DNA of 64,000 nucleotides from contig CM077826.1 in the NCBI GenBank assembly GCA_039720395.1, positions 29,570,810 to 29,634,809 of the forward strand. The letters are read 5' to 3'. Numbering within the stretch: position 1 is the stretch's first letter; each line of letters begins with the position of its first letter. Positions 1-12,969 of the stretch are shown here, in pieces. This stretch comes from Liquidambar formosana (lineage: Eukaryota; Streptophyta; Magnoliopsida; Saxifragales; Altingiaceae). The translations under genes and the position numbers were made by a program. The notes under the pieces were generated by a model. It was not told where the DNA came from. It did not search any database and was given only the letters and a program-made list of their open reading frames with translations.

Positions 1-2077
1 GGAAATTTAAGACTTCTAATCCAAAGTAAAGACAATAATCCGAGGGGGGGAAGAAGAGAACAATTCATACAAAACTTACTATGAACCACTTATCATATGC
101 CAAATATCCCGAAACATCGAGAAAACACCAATTAATCACCCTATGTATACTATAGGGCAATTATCACGCTCAAACCATCTAATATTATATCCAAATAATC
201 ATTAGAAAACCTAAATCAAATCTGGACAGAATACTAAACATGCATATAATGACCTAATACTTATGCAAAGAACAAAAATCAAAAGAGAAAGAAAACCCTA
301 ATATGCTCTTATATGCCTTAGACACCTTAAAATGCATAAAACTATTAAAAAAAACATGCCAAATATGAATTATTATGATAAAAATATCATATAATAATCT
401 AAAACATGAAAATAAAATCTAACATGATGTATTAGATAAGTATTTTATGTAAGAATGTGAAATAACCATCTTTACAGCGAGCTTTCTTAAGTAAAACTAT
501 CCGGAGATAATTTTACGTAGAAGTCACCCCGCATGGATGATTTCTTTATATATCCTACGTAAAATATATACCTAAGAATGCAAAGAAACTCATAACGCAC
601 TTAAATACACTCCAAAAAGCACCTATGTACAACCTCACCTTCTAAGGACGATAATTATCCTCGAAAAGAATAATCATCCATACACCTATGAAGATGAGGC
701 TTACACAGCAAGTGTCCTATACAAAAGATGCTTAAAATCATGCATTTAATTGAACCATGGAGAGAAAACGGCCTAAACACATCAATTAAGTTTCTATGCA
801 AAACGTACCTCTATCCTTAAGAGAGAAAGTATCCTACCAGCAAGCAATTCACAATCCTACTCCACTAGCATGCTTTTCACATTATTTGAATCATATACCT
901 TCTAAAATATAAAGTATATATATGATTCCTAAATCAATTCTAAGCCATAACTATGCGGAGAATGGAGTAGAAGAAGAAAGAATTGTAAAAGGATGCAAGA
1001 ACACTTACAACAAAGCAAAGGTCTTCACTGTGTTCTTCCTTCTCTTTGGCTTGGTTCCCTTCTAGTTCTCCTTTAAAATTGAAGTAGAAAGCCTTCTCCA
1101 AGTGATATAGGTGAGTGAAAATTTGTTCTCCCTAGCCTTCTTATGAATATGAAGTGTCAAAGGGTCCAAAAGTCCCCAATGTTGATGAATGAGCCTCTAT
1201 TTATAACCAACCAACCATGTGAACCAATGGTTGAGATTAATTCACCATAAAACCAATCAAAGCTATTAACAACTCCCATAAACGTTGGATAACTCAAAAC
1301 CACTTCCCAATAGGTTTAAAACACTTTTAGAAAAAGGAAATTCGGAGTAAAAGAGCCCAAAACACGTTTCCTTGAAAATAAGGGAAAATAGACGTGGGGT
1401 CTCGGGTGACCGATTAGACCGGTTGGGTGAACTGGTCACCCGAGGCCAAGCCTCTATTTCACTTGGTTTTGACTTATTTCGGGTTTCTAACTTAAAACGG
1501 CTATATCTTCTTCAAATTAACTCCGATTTGAGTGATTCAAAAGCCAAAATTTCAAGGATTCAATGTAGAATAAGTCTAGAATATTCTTGAACCAAAAATC
1601 CCCAACCATGGTCTAGTGGCTGAGTTTTCATAAGGCGATTAACCGAAAAGAGTCAATTAGTGAAAGGGTAATATGGTGAATCAATCCAAAACCTATTCAA
1701 TAATTAAATTGGCACTCCAATTAGACTTATTTCATCATTTTAAGATCAATGGAACAACCTGGAACAAGTTTTGAGGTCAATTGGAAAATATACGAAGTAA
1801 AAGACGAAATTGCTCTTCAAGTCGCAAAAGTTCTAATTAACTATCCAAACCTACCTAGAATTGAACCAAATTTGACACACATATTCAAAATGATCCTAGA
1901 AACTAAATGCGAGTGATGGGACTCAACAAAGAGACAAAAATATGCATGCAACGATGACCTATTCTCCCAAGGCTTAAAAAGGCAAAAGTGCCCTTTAAGG
2001 CTTAGAGATTTCTAAATGCTTCTAAAGCTAACCAAATGCTATTATGAACTTATGGCGGTGAAAATGGGGTGTCTACA
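1..2077 (-). mobile_element. Ty3/gypsy LTR, 3' boundary side (in + reading) of a minus-oriented copy, clipped by the window start
   Basis: The segment ends in AAAATGGGGTGTCTACA, the same terminus as the other minus-oriented gypsy LTRs here (GGGGTGTGACA at 32976 and 41388). It shares with them AT-rich middle sequence, a reversed TATA box near 1199-1206 and the upstream hairpin at 1401-1444. It lies directly against a copia gag remnant at 2078, so it probably inserted into that gag. Its other end and its TSD partner are outside the window. No coding sequence is seen. Confidence 0.75.
1401..1444. promoter_or_regulatory. LTR hairpin upstream of the TATA box (copy 1)
   Basis: CTCGGGTGACC at 1401-1411 pairs perfectly with GGTCACCCGAG at 1434-1444, giving an 11-bp stem with a 22-nt loop. 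It lies about 195 bp from the reversed TATA-like TATTTATA of this LTR. Homologous hairpins with changed stems occur in four other LTRs of the window and before the antisense gene. Confidence 0.7.
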
Positions 2078-2082
2078 GCATA

Positions 2083-2430
2083 GTTATAATCACTAATAGA
2101 TTTGAAGTCTTGCAACCTCAGGTGCATCTAATTATAATGAGCTTTTAGGAGGATTACGGTCTTCTAGTGCTCGTATCTTTCCTTTAAATTATTCCATAGT
2201 GTTGGAGGATCTTTTACCGTAAGGTACTTAGTTTTTAACTCTTCATGAAGATTATGGCAAAGGAAAATCATTGCTTTTGCACGATCCTGATTGGATGCTT
2301 GATTTCCTTATTTAATAGTAACTCTAAGATTTATTGCATCGAGATGGATTTCAGCATCAAGGATCCATGATAAATAATTATTACCCGAAATATCAAGCGC
2401 GAAAAATTCAAGTTTTGTGAGATTTGTCAT
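2083..2430 (-). pseudogene. Truncated copia gag (UBN2-type) remnant
   Basis: Reading leftwards from ATG at 2428-2430 gives a recognisable plant copia gag start (MTNLTKLEF..., then ..LSWILDAEIHLDA..). Further on come a block with AKAMIFL and the end DFKSISDYN. It is interrupted by several in-frame stops and cut at about 2083 by the gypsy LTR. It belongs to the element whose 5' LTR lies at 2569-2840. Only the N-terminal part of the capsid-like domain survives. No protease, integrase or RT follows in the window. It cannot make a functional product. Confidence 0.75.
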
Positions 2431-2553
2431 TTCGGAATATAACCACACAACAAATAATAGATCTGCAATTCGTACCTATATATTTTGTTGACGAGCAATT
2501 TGTAACCTTGATCACCAATCTGGAGATTCTTGGTTTCCTCTATTGGCTAGGGT

Positions 2554-2566
2554 CTCGTGCTGATAA
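2554..2566 (-). other. Primer-binding site of the decayed copia element
   Basis: Read on the minus strand the site is TTATCAGCACGAG, two bases inside the LTR terminus. This is a common copia variant of the initiator-Met tRNA site. It separates the LTR from the gag remnant. Confidence 0.6.
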
Positions 2567-2568
2567 CG

Positions 2569-2840
2569 TGTTGTGAAATGAAAGCAAGTAACATGATAGT
2601 AAAACTAGAGATAGCACAATAGAATAGGGAGAAATCTATAAATTCTCATTTCAATTTATCTTTCATATCTCTGTACAATCCATGTAGGGAAGACCCCTTT
2701 TTATAGGCTTAGGATAGTATATGTACATGAACCAAAAACACAAGTTACATGTACGTATTAAATAGGAAAGTAAAGGGATTAGAGGTTAGGGCAAGTAAAT
2801 GGATGTGGTCATCCATTAATGCATGTATGCATTTATAACA
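2569..2840 (-). mobile_element. 5' LTR of a truncated minus-strand copia element
   Basis: This 272-bp segment runs from TGTTGTG to TATAACA, with TG...CA ends. It sits directly before a copia primer-binding site and a gag start in the minus reading. The internal region is cut off at 2078 and the 3' LTR is not in the window, so no TSD can be tested. Confidence 0.65.
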
Positions 2841-4032
2841 ATATGTAAATTTTTACTAATTATTATATTTGAATTACATTTGACTTTCACTTGAATGAGT
2901 ACATTTAGACCTTAAATGCTTAAATAATACATGTTGCACAAACTTTAACATCAGTAACATGTGGTTTATTTGTTGGGACCTCTTTACGTGCTTTAAGCAT
3001 GTATAACGTCTAGTTTCCATTCCTAGCGGTGGCTTATTGGGATTTTTATCAAATAAACATTTACATTGCACTCAGTCTAATAGAGCCGGTTCAAACCGGA
3101 CCGCTTTGCACCAAATCTATATGAAAACCCTCCGATTCAAGCGGTCTAAGCTGGTTTAATCTGGGTCAATTGCAATTCCGATCTTGTAATATAACTGAAC
3201 CAATTATAGGTTTGGTTCACTGGTCAAACCGGCCGGTCCGGTCCGGGTTTAATAACTATGATTTTCACTTAGTATTTTGACTATCGCGCTATTTTTTACA
3301 TAGTTAGAATTGATGAGTCCTAGTCAAATTGTAAGATTAAGTCTCCATAATCTTTTTACAAACTCTTTGCAATAAAACACTTTTCAAAATGGAGACTAAT
3401 TGAGTAATAGACTTCGACATATAAATTCTCGCCAAGTCTATGATCCATTTCTTTTATTTTTAACCTGAGGCTTGACATGCTAAATGAGATATTAGTATAG
3501 ACCCGATAATCTGGTGTCATGACAAAAAGAGATGGAGTTACCATGAAAAAACTCACACGCTTAAAATAAAATTAATTAAAATCAATCCAATTATTTGAAC
3601 TTTTATAAAAAATTATGATTTTCTCTCAATCTTATCAAAGTTTTCAAACTATTTCAAAAGTTTGACTTTCAAAAACAAATTATTTTTGAAGTACTGTTTT
3701 CAATCAACTTTAAAGCATTCTGACACAAAGGGATGGGGTTACCTTGAAAAGACCCAAAGGTTCTATTTTTTAGAAATCTTTGCAAAAATTAAGTTTTCAA
3801 TATATTTTTTTCTCAAACATATCAAATGGCTAAGCTTCACATGAAGTGACACCACTTTTCAAAGATCTAAAACAAACTATTGCCTAGACAACTGTAAATA
3901 AGCCTTTAATGATATCACAACCTATGACGACATATCCATTTAGAATTTCAAACCTCAAATTGGGAATTCACTTCAAAGAATAGGGTTTAGATAAAAGAAA
4001 GTTAAGGAATCAGGGCAATTGTTCGTTAACAG
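2841..4032. other. Non-coding, mostly unassigned AT-rich sequence
   Basis: No gene is seen. At 3083-3262 there is a repeat rich in CCGGTT/AACCGG with inward-facing copies (GCCGGTTCAAACCGG near its left end, AAACCGGCCGGTCCGG near its right end). It looks like a small decayed transposon. The rest resembles degenerate LTR sequence but I could not assign it. Confidence 0.4.
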
Positions 4033-4260
4033 TGTTAGTAGTATGCGCCACAGCAGTATGCGCCACAGCCAATCATAGAGATGATGCTTTAGGGATAAAG
4101 AACAATCAAAGGATTTAATTTACTGTATATCACATTTATTATTAATTAATAAGGGGTTTTATTATGTCATGTTTATTCTATTCTCTAGATTTATATGATA
4201 TGTCCATGGAGTTAGAGTTAAGCATATAATAGTGTTGTGATTAAGAAATTGTATGTATAT

Positions 4261-4262
<2 letters not shown>

Positions 4263-4311
<49 letters not shown>
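4263..4311. repeat. (TA)n microsatellite
   Basis: About 25 uninterrupted TA repeats lie inside the old copia LTR. Related LTRs have only a short ATATATCT stretch at this position, so the run is an in-place expansion. Confidence 0.95.
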
Positions 4312-4314
<3 letters not shown>

Positions 4315-4617
4315 ATATATCTGTACTAAACTCCTACATCATTCCTAGTTGAAGGTTCACTATGATGGACAATAATGAAACCATATGGCTAGCACATGTT
4401 ATGTTAACTCTATAGGAGGATAGCTAGTCTCTAGCTATTTGTGTGGAGATACTAAAACAAACATGTGGGTGTTTGTTATAAGAATAGGTATACTGAATGT
4501 GACCATCTTAATTTGAGATAAATTGAAATGGAGTTTTTTGCCAGCCTATTAATCAGTTTCTCATAGTTGCAATGGTATAAGTAATCTTTAGACCTGAGAT
4601 ACCATAGTTGTCTTATG

Positions 4618-4622
4618 CATGA
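4618..4622. repeat. Target-site duplication CATGA (left)
   Basis: CATGA directly precedes the 5' LTR and recurs at 14636-14640 directly after the 3' LTR. It fixes the ends of the 10.0-kb copia insertion. Confidence 0.95.
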
Positions 4623-6278
4623 TGTTAGAGTTATGCCCTAGAGCCAATCATAGAGATGATTGTTTAGGGATAAAGGAACAATCATTTGATTTCATTTATG
4701 TATGTTACATTTATTATTGATTTAATAAAAGGGCTTATTCTATTATGTTTGTATGCATCATTTATATTTACATAATATGTCCAAGGAGTTAGAGTTGAGA
4801 ATATTGAATTACAAAGAGTTGTAATTATGAGACTGTAAATATATCTCTGTACTAAACTCCTAAATCATTCCTAGTTGAAGGTTCACTATGATGGACAGTA
4901 ATGAACCATAGGACTAGCACTTGTTAGGTTGACTCTATAGGAGGATAGCTGGTCTCAAGCTATTTGTGTGGAGACACTACAACCAACAGGTGGGTGCCTG
5001 TTAATAGAATAGGTATACTGAGTGTGACCAAAGATTTGAGATAAACTGAATGGAGTTTTAACCTGCCTGTCAATCAGTTTCTCAATGTTATAGTGGTACA
5101 AGTAATCCTTAGACCTGAGACACACCATAGTTACCTTATGCATGCAGCTTTAGAAGTTTGATAACACTAAGTGTAGATCCTATTCAAGGGTCTGTAAAGG
5201 TGTTCATTGGCCCTATTGCTATGTGTATGAAGGCATGTGAGTGATCAACAAGGAATCCATTACTCTCACGAAAAAGAGAGAGAATGTCTCATATAGCATT
5301 CATAATATAACTCATTCAGTCCATGGCCATGGCATTGTGAATATGGAAAGGAGTTTCCATAAGTTCATCATTGAGTTGATATTTATGAATGAGTATAAAG
5401 TAATTGAACTAAAGACTTGACAGACTTCCATGTCCTATTAGTTCAATTGGAGACATTGTGTAAATGGAAGGATGCAATTGTAACCTACAAACTATAACAG
5501 AAGGGTTCTATGTTAGATCTTATTCACTTCATTAAGGACAACACTATGAACCATATGCTAGGTGTTATTCATGGTTAGTAGAAGCCCTAATTGATATAAG
5601 TGAGTTATAATCAATTAGGAGATTGGAAGGAGTTCCAATCAGACCCTAAATGGAAAGAGTTCCATTGTGCACACCTCGTGCTATTCCTACTACTTGATGA
5701 TGTGAACCCAATGGGTCACACACTGATCATGCAAGATGAGCTTTAAAGTCTATGAGAGAAAGGGTATGAGTGCATAAAGAATAGTTCTTTGAGGCCTATT
5801 TATATTTGATATAATTTATAGGGGCTATTGTGCAATTTAGAGAAATTGCATCACACCCTAATAGGGTTTCCCCCTAGGGCCGGCCCCCTTAGTGTGGACT
5901 ATATAAGTCACACTATGATGTGTGACATCATCACAAGTTGAAATCCCCAAGGGGCTGGCCAGAATTTCCAGCCTCCCTCTCTCTCTCTCCTCTCTTCTCC
6001 TACACTAGCAACAAGAAGGAAAAGGTGGAAAGGACTTGAAGTTCTAGCTAGGTGTGGATACCGTTGGAGGCAGCACACTTGGGATGCTCATTCACCGCTG
6101 TCCGGAATCAAAGCTTGGAGCAAAAAGGAGAAGACAAAAATTCTGTAAGTGTTCTAACCCTCTTCATAGTTAGGGTTTGATTTTGTATATGCATAGTTAG
6201 ATTCATGGGCTGTGGAATCAAAGGGAAAAATTTTTATATTCCGCACTTCTATTCTTCCCTCTTGTATGATTCCCAACA
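4623..6278 (+). repeat. 5' LTR of the complete copia element
   Basis: It starts TGTTAGAGTTATGCCC and ends GATTCCCAACA. A TATA box, TATATAA, lies at 5900-5906. The 3' copy at 12981-14635 is nearly identical and one base shorter. Confidence 0.95.
5900..5906 (+). promoter_or_regulatory. TATA box of the copia LTR
   Basis: TATATAA in the context GGACTATATAAGTCAC lies within the 5' LTR, about 380 bp before its end. This is the expected distance for a transcript starting inside the LTR. Confidence 0.6.
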
Positions 6279-6279
6279 G

Positions 6280-6290
6280 TGGTATCAGAG
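6280..6290 (+). other. Copia primer-binding site (initiator-Met tRNA)
   Basis: TGGTATCAGAG begins two bases after the 5' LTR, the standard copia site complementary to the 3' end of initiator methionine tRNA. The next base departs from the usual C. Confidence 0.9.
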
Positions 6291-9200
6291 TCATGATTAT
6301 GCATAATACAAAATACATATGGGCTGGAATTTATGGTGTAGTTGAATGATTCAAAAATCTAGAGAATTTTTACTGCATAATTGTTCTTCTCTCTGGCCGA
6401 ACCTAGGGTTTGGAACCCTAGGTCTATTCTTCTTCTACTCCTCTTCTAAATCATGGTTAAGGGTAACCATTGATGCAAAGGTTGTATAGGGTTTGAATTG
6501 GAAGAAGAAGAAAAAGGAAAACTGGGTTTTCTGAAGAGGGTCGAATCTGGGTTTTAGAACCCAGAGGTTCTTGCAATTAAATTCAATCAAAGCTTCTGTA
6601 TTTTTTATGCAAATCTATTTTAGGATCATCATATATCATGTGTATATGATTTTCTTTAAGTTTCAAAAGGGTTTTGATGGAAAAAGATTCAAAAAGTTTG
6701 AAAATTTTTCATGAACAGCATAGCAGATTTTCTCTGCAGAAATGTCATCAATGGAGTTTTGATTAGAACTTGAGTTAGGGAACTCCAAATTGCATGAAAC
6801 CAATTGCATTAGTTTCCTAAGACATGTAGGATACTGGGAAAATTAGTTTGGTAGTCTAATTCATTCATCTTGCTGGGTTTTAAATCAATTTCTGACCATG
6901 GACAGTATGCTGTCAAATTCTGGGCAGCATACTGTTGTTTTAATTGTTTAGAACAATTGGTGATGATTTGATCATCCAAACCTCTTCTAGTAGCTTAGTA
7001 TTTCATGTAGGGACATGATACAAAAGCTGGTTTCAATGGAGGAGTCGAATTGATAAGGATTTAGAAGCTATTGTGACCTTTAAGGTCTGCAACAATGGCT
7101 CCTGCAATGGGTTTTGGAAACCCTGATTGTTCTTGATGATGGCAGCCACTTCCACCACTTCTCACGTGTCCAGAGGCTTGTCCCACACTCCTAGGATGTT
7201 CTCCCATGGTTGGCCATGGCCTTCCCCAGTCGTTGGTGGCCATGGCAGCCTAGCCAAGCTCAGGCAGCCCCCTGGTTGTGACGGCTGCATAGAGTTAAGG
7301 ATGAAACCCTAATTTTGAGTTAATGATGAAACCCTAATTTCATTATGGCATTAATTAAAACCCTAATTGGAATATTAATTACCTGAATTAAGAGTTAATG
7401 ATTGGTCATTAAATGACCAATCATGGTTATTAATTGTTAGGGCATAATTAATACCATTAATGATGTCTAGGGTTAGGGTTTTGGAAACCCTAATTAGTGT
7501 AATTAATTAAGGGTAATTAATACCCTATTTGGCAATAATTTAACCCTAATCCCTTTTATTAAATACCGTATGAACCTAGGGTTTTAATGATTGGACATTA
7601 AATGACCAATCATAAGGAATTTAATGATTAGGGCTTGCATTTTGGGTTTAGGGTTATGCGTTTAGGGTTTAGGGTTTTAGGAAACCCTAATACACTAATT
7701 CATCATTTAAATGATTTTATTTAATTCCCATGTTAATTATTTAATTAATATTGATTAATTTTATAATGTTTTAAATGGTTTAAAATACAATTGGGGATTA
7801 AATTAAAATCTGGAAATTCTTAATTAAATGAAATTATTTTGTTTAATTAAGGAAACCCTAATATTGGATATTAGAGTTATTTTAGGAAACTTTATATGTT
7901 TAAATTAATTTGATTAGTTAAAACTAAAATGTCTTAAATGTTAAGACTTTATTTAATTATGGATATTTTTAATACCTAATAAGATTAGGATGCATTAATG
8001 AGATTAATGTAAATCATTCAAGAGAATTACCATAATGCCCATATGTTTTAATGCTTATAGTTTTGCTTTACATTATGCAATGAGATTGTATGTATGTGTT
8101 TGGATGATGATTATGGACTATACCTTTTAAACCAATTGTGATTGGCCGTCTTATGAATGGGATGTTATTATTTACAAGAGTTGTAATTTTATTAAGGTGA
8201 TGTAATTTATTTGGGGCTTGCATGCCACCTTCCCTCTCCTTCTCTCTCTATCATTCTCTTATGTACCCCACATTCCCCTTATGTATCCCTTGCTTTAAAT
8301 TATGTAAATGTTATGTAATCGAGAGCGCACTAAGGAGCATGGTGGACCCAAAGGATCATGATGGAGCCCAACAGGCTAATAGTGGAGACCATCAAGCCAA
8401 GGGAGCAGATTGAAGGACTTGAAAGCTTAGAGAAGTGTTTCAAGACAACATGCATGTTTCGAATGTGTTATTTTACGATCACCTACACCCACCTTAGACC
8501 TTGGATTCAATCTATTGGCTTGGATTGAATCCTCTCAAAGTCCATAATCATCATAGTGGGAGCTTTTTTTTTTTTTTAATGAGATTAATAGTGATAGCTC
8601 CAAATCCATAGATCGTTATATGTCTCCTTTTAGGGACTAATATCGATAAGTGGATTATTATTATTTTATGCTGTTCAATTTTTATTTATATGCATGAGAT
8701 GTATGTTAATTTGATGAGACCCTTAAAAACCCCTCTCTTTTAATATTAAGTTGGAAATTGAAAATACATTAGGGAATGGATTCTTCATTGCCTTCCATCA
8801 TTATAGGATCATCTAACGTCCCTTAATGTGGGTACCTGGCTGCAGACATGTAGGAGCTACCCATATTAAAGACATTACTTGAAACTATCACATATGTAGA
8901 TATCATGGGTGCCTAAGCTGGTATATACCAAGAAACTAACATGTGAGGTATATATTTGGTGAAACATACCTGTGTGAATGATGGGCTTAACTTAACTAGG
9001 GAAGTATTCCAAGAAACTAACATGTGAGGAGTATGTACCCTAGAGGCAAAACGATTGGAATTTGCTTATGAAGCAATAGACAAAGAGTTGTCTTCTTACT
9101 GTGGGTTAGAAGTCAAGAAACTAACATGTGAGGCTTCTAGGTCACAGTGGGACCCCAATCCCCATTAGGAATGAGATTCCCGAATTCCATTAGAGGGTGT

Positions 9201-9310
9201 ATGGAATTTGATAAAATAGTGGGAGGTACCATATGATTAAAGACCCGATCATTATGGATTAAAAATGAAATCTGATTTTCTGTTTAATTTTCTGTATGTA
9301 GATCACCGTA
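6291..9310 (+). other. Long untranslated leader of the copia element
   Basis: About 3 kb lie between the primer-binding site and the gag start without a supported gene. The part 7300-7870 is rich in telobox-like AAACCCTAA and TTTAGGG motifs. This includes near-tandem telomere repeats at 7642-7680 and two imperfect palindromes of the form TTAGGGTTT..AAACCCTAA near 7475 and 7668. A T-run lies near 8565-8577. Confidence 0.7.
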
Positions 9311-9694
9311 ATGGCTCACCGCAACCCGTTATCCAACATTTTGGAAACCAACCGTTTAACTGGACCTAATTATCTTGATTGGTTAAGGAATTTAAAAATC
9401 GTTTTGAATTTTGAAAATATTACCTATGCACTTCAAAGTCCACTTCCCAATGCTCCTACTGAGGCTGCAACTCGGCAAGAGAAAGACGCTTTTCAGAAGC
9501 GCATGGATGATGATCTTATGACGAGATGCTATATGATGGTGTCTCTAAGTCCTGAGCTTAAGAAGCAATACCAGTCCATGGGAAGTGCACCCGAGATATT
9601 TATCCACATACAAGAGTTGTATGGCAAAGAGTTCTTGCTTGAATGTGATGAATGGGTTGAAGTTCCTGCTTCCAATTCTATGCTCAAGCCTTAA
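9311..9694 (+). pseudogene. gag: Copia gag, N-terminal part, ended by a nonsense codon
   Basis: The ATG at 9311 opens a typical copia capsid start, with TGPNYLDWLRNL at about residues 17-28, followed by a helical UBN2-type region. After about residue 110 the protein leaves the expected domain, and it stops at TAA (9692-9694). The same frame then runs on without another stop through a basic stretch and a CCHC knuckle ([14 protein letters not shown], around 9750-9795) into the protease. This gag is much shorter than usual for such elements, which suggests an internal deletion before the knuckle as well as the stop. Gag would form the particle shell and bind the RNA. This copy probably cannot. 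Confidence 0.85.
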
Positions 9695-11617
9695 GGCAAG
9701 GGAATAAGAAAGGGTAAGAGTACCCAAAGGAAGAGGAAAGGTAAAGGGATCTGTTTTTACTGCGGCAAAGATGGGCATTGGAAACGTAACTGCCAAGAGT
9801 ATCTGGATACTCTGAAGAACCAACCTTCGGAAGGTATGGATTATGCTCTTATACTTGAGACTAACATGAGTGTTAGCTCTGCTTCCACTTGGGTACTAGA
9901 TTCTGGTGCGAGTTCTCATATTTGTAATTCCATGCAGGACCTAGTGGGAAGCAGAAGGCTGAGTAAAGGAGAAGTAACCTTACGAGTGGGAAATGGAGCA
10001 AACGTTGCTGCATTAGCCGTGGGGACTTACTTCCTGACTTTGCCTAGTGGGAGTAGTTTAGAATTATCAGGCTGTCTTTATATTCCAGAAGTTATAAGAA
10101 ACATTATTTCTATTTCAGTATTATCTAAACAAGGATTTCGGTTTGTTTTTGAGGAGAATAAATGTTCTTTATTTAAAAATGAAGAGTTCATTACTTCTGG
10201 AGTTTATGTGAATGGCCTTTATTTTCTAAACTTTATTGCAAATGTTAATTGCATAGAGCATGATAGTTCTAAATTGAATGCAAACAAACCCAAGAGAACA
10301 AGAGATGAAGAAAACTCCGCATATGACTGGCACTTGAGACTAGGTCATATCAGTGAGAATAGGATTAACAAGATGTGTAAGGATGGACAATTGGGTCCAT
10401 TGGTTTCTATGCCCTTTCCAACTTGTGAATCTTGTTTACTAGGTAAAATGACCAAGTCACCTTTCACCGGTCACGGTGAGAGAGCGGCAGACATATTAGG
10501 ATTAATACATAGTGATGTATGTGGTCCTATGAGCATACATGCTCGTGGAGGTTTCTCTTACTTTATAACCTTTACCGATGATCATTCTAGGTATGGGTAT
10601 GTGTACTTAATGAAGTACAAATCTGAAGCATTTGAAAAGTTTAAAGAATTCAGATATGAAGTAGAGAAACAAACTGGTAAAAGTATTAAAGCTCTTCGAT
10701 CGGATCGAGGAGGAGAATATTTAACTGGTGAGTTTTTAGATTATCTTGTTCAAGCGGGCGTTCTATCTCAATGGACACCTCCTGGAACACCACAGCTTAA
10801 TGGTGTGTCAGAAAGGAGGAATAGAACCTTATTGGATATGGTTAGGTCCATGATGAGTTACACTGATTTACCATTGTCCTTCTGGGGACATGCCCTAGAA
10901 ACTGCCGCGTACTTGTTGAACAGAGTCCCAACCAAATCTGTCCCTAAGACACCGTATGAGATATGGAAAGGGAGAGCACCAAGCCTTAAACATATTAAGG
11001 TATGGGGTTGCACTGCATATGTAAAGACACATGATGCAACCAAGTTAGAATCAAGATTAATTAAATATAGGTTTGTGGGATATCCTAAAGAGAGTTTAGG
11101 ATATTATTTCTATTATCCTGATGAACAAAAGGTGTTTGTTAGTAAGTTTGCAGTCTTTCTTGAAAAAGAGTTTATTCAAGAAGGAGGCAATAACAGGAAA
11201 ATAGAACTCAAGGAATTGTCTGATGAGACACAAACCGACAGTGATCCCACCCCTGTCCCTGATGAGACAGAACCCACTAATGTACCACAACCTCTCCGTA
11301 GATCGAGTAGGGTATCTGTTGCACCTGAGAGATATGGATTTCTCAACCATAATGCAGAGGAATTGTTCCTTGGTGATAGAGAACACCCAGATGACCCTAC
11401 TACTTATGGACAGGCGATTTCGGATATTGATTCGAACAAATGGCTGGAAGCTATGAAATCTGAAATGGACTCGATGTATTCCAACAAAGTCTGGACTTTA
11501 GTTGATCCACCAGAAGGTATAGTACCTATTGGTTGCAAATGGATCTTCAAAAGGAAGATAGGCTCAGATGGAAAGGTAGAGACCTACAAGGCTAGGCTAG
11601 TGGCAAAAGGTTACTGA
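9695..11617 (+). pseudogene. pol: Copia pol, first part: zinc knuckle, protease, integrase, start of RT
   Basis: The reading frame is open from 9695 and has an internal ATG at 9836. Counting from that ATG, the aspartic protease active site DSG lies at residues 22-24. The integrase zinc-binding residues are H166, H171, C197 and C200. The integrase catalytic triad is D227, D290 and E326, with the D,D-35-E spacing of copia. The RT start (ending in ..[10 protein letters not shown]) follows. Integrase would insert the DNA copy and protease would cut the polyprotein. The frame ends at TGA 11615-11617, in a position where related elements continue. A frameshift follows within about nine bases. The missing C-terminal part is found in another frame from 11626. 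Confidence 0.93.
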
Positions 11618-11625
11618 CAAAGACA

Positions 11626-12966
11626 ATAGACTATGAGGAAACCTTCTCGCCAGTGGCTATGCTTAAGTCCATTAGGATCTTGTTAGCTATAGCTGCGCAC
11701 TACGATTATGAGATATGGCAAATGGATGTAAAGACCGTTTTCCTTAATGGAAACATTGAGGAAGACCTTTATATGTAGCAACCTGAGGGTTTTACATCCA
11801 GTGGTGAGGACCACAAAGTGTGCAAGCTACAGCGGTCCATTTATGGACTTAAACAAGCTTCTAGAAGCTGGAACATCCGATTCGATGAGGCAATCAAATC
11901 GTTTGGTTTCCTACAGAATATGGATGAACCATGTGTGTACAAGAAAGTTAGTGGGAGTGCGATTACCTTCTTGGTCCTATATGTTGATGACATTCTACTT
12001 ATTGGGAATAAAGTAGAAATGTTATCAAAAGTGAAAGAGTGGCTTTCACAGAATTTCTCCATGAAAGATTTGGGAGAAGCATCCTATATTCTGGGAATAA
12101 AGGTCTATAGAGATAGATCTAAAAGGATGCTAGGTCTCTCCCAATCATTGTACATAGACAAAATATTGAAAAGGTTCAATTTAGAAGATTCCAAAAGAGG
12201 TCTAATTCCTGTTAGACATGGAATCAAGTTGTCGAAAAACATGGCACCTAAAACTCCAAAGGAGATTGCGTACATGAGAACGATTCCCTATGCTTCTGCA
12301 ATAGGGAGTCTAATGTATGCCATGTTATGTACAAGACCAGATATCGCTTTTGGTGTAAGTGTTACAAGCAGATATCAGGCAGACCCTGGTGTGAAACACT
12401 GGGAAGCAGTCAAGGCTGTCCTTAAGTACTTAAGAAGAACTAAGGAACTTTTCCTTGTCTATGGAGGAAGAAATTTAGAAATGGTTGGTTATACGGATTC
12501 AGATTTTCAATCTGATGATGATGATAGGAAATCAACATCGGGGTATGTTTTCACCTTGAATGGTGGAGCTGTAAGTTGGAGGAGCTGTAAACAGGATGTT
12601 ACAGCGGACTCCACTACAGAGGCTGAGTACATTGCTGAATCAGAGGCTGCAAAGGAAGCTGTTTGGATAAAGAAGTTCATTACTGAACTGGGAGTAGTTC
12701 CTGCCATTGAGAAGCCCTTGCCATTGTTTTGTGACAACAACGGGGCTATTGCTCAAGCTAAGGAACCACGGTCTCATCAAAAGTCCAAACACATTGAGCG
12801 TCGATTCCATGTGATTAGAGAGATCATTGGAAGAGGTGATATTAGCATACAGAAGATTCACACAACAGAGAATGTAGCAGATCCCTTCACTAAAGCTATG
12901 ACCCAAGAGCAGTTGGATCACCACAGACAGGAAATGGGTATTAGATACATTGTGGATTGGCTATAG
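11626..12966 (+). pseudogene. pol: Copia pol, second part: RT and RNase H
   Basis: After the frameshift the RT continues (YEETFSPVAMLKS..) until a TAG at 11776-11778, then stays open to TAG at 12966. RT hallmarks are the block YGLKQASRSW and the catalytic YVDD near 11981-11992. RNase H shows its catalytic acids in YTDSDF, TTEAEY and FCDNNGA. The C-terminus abuts the polypurine tract as in complete copia elements. RT and RNase H would copy the RNA into DNA, but the interrupted frame prevents a single polyprotein. Confidence 0.92.
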
Positions 12967-12969
12967 TGC

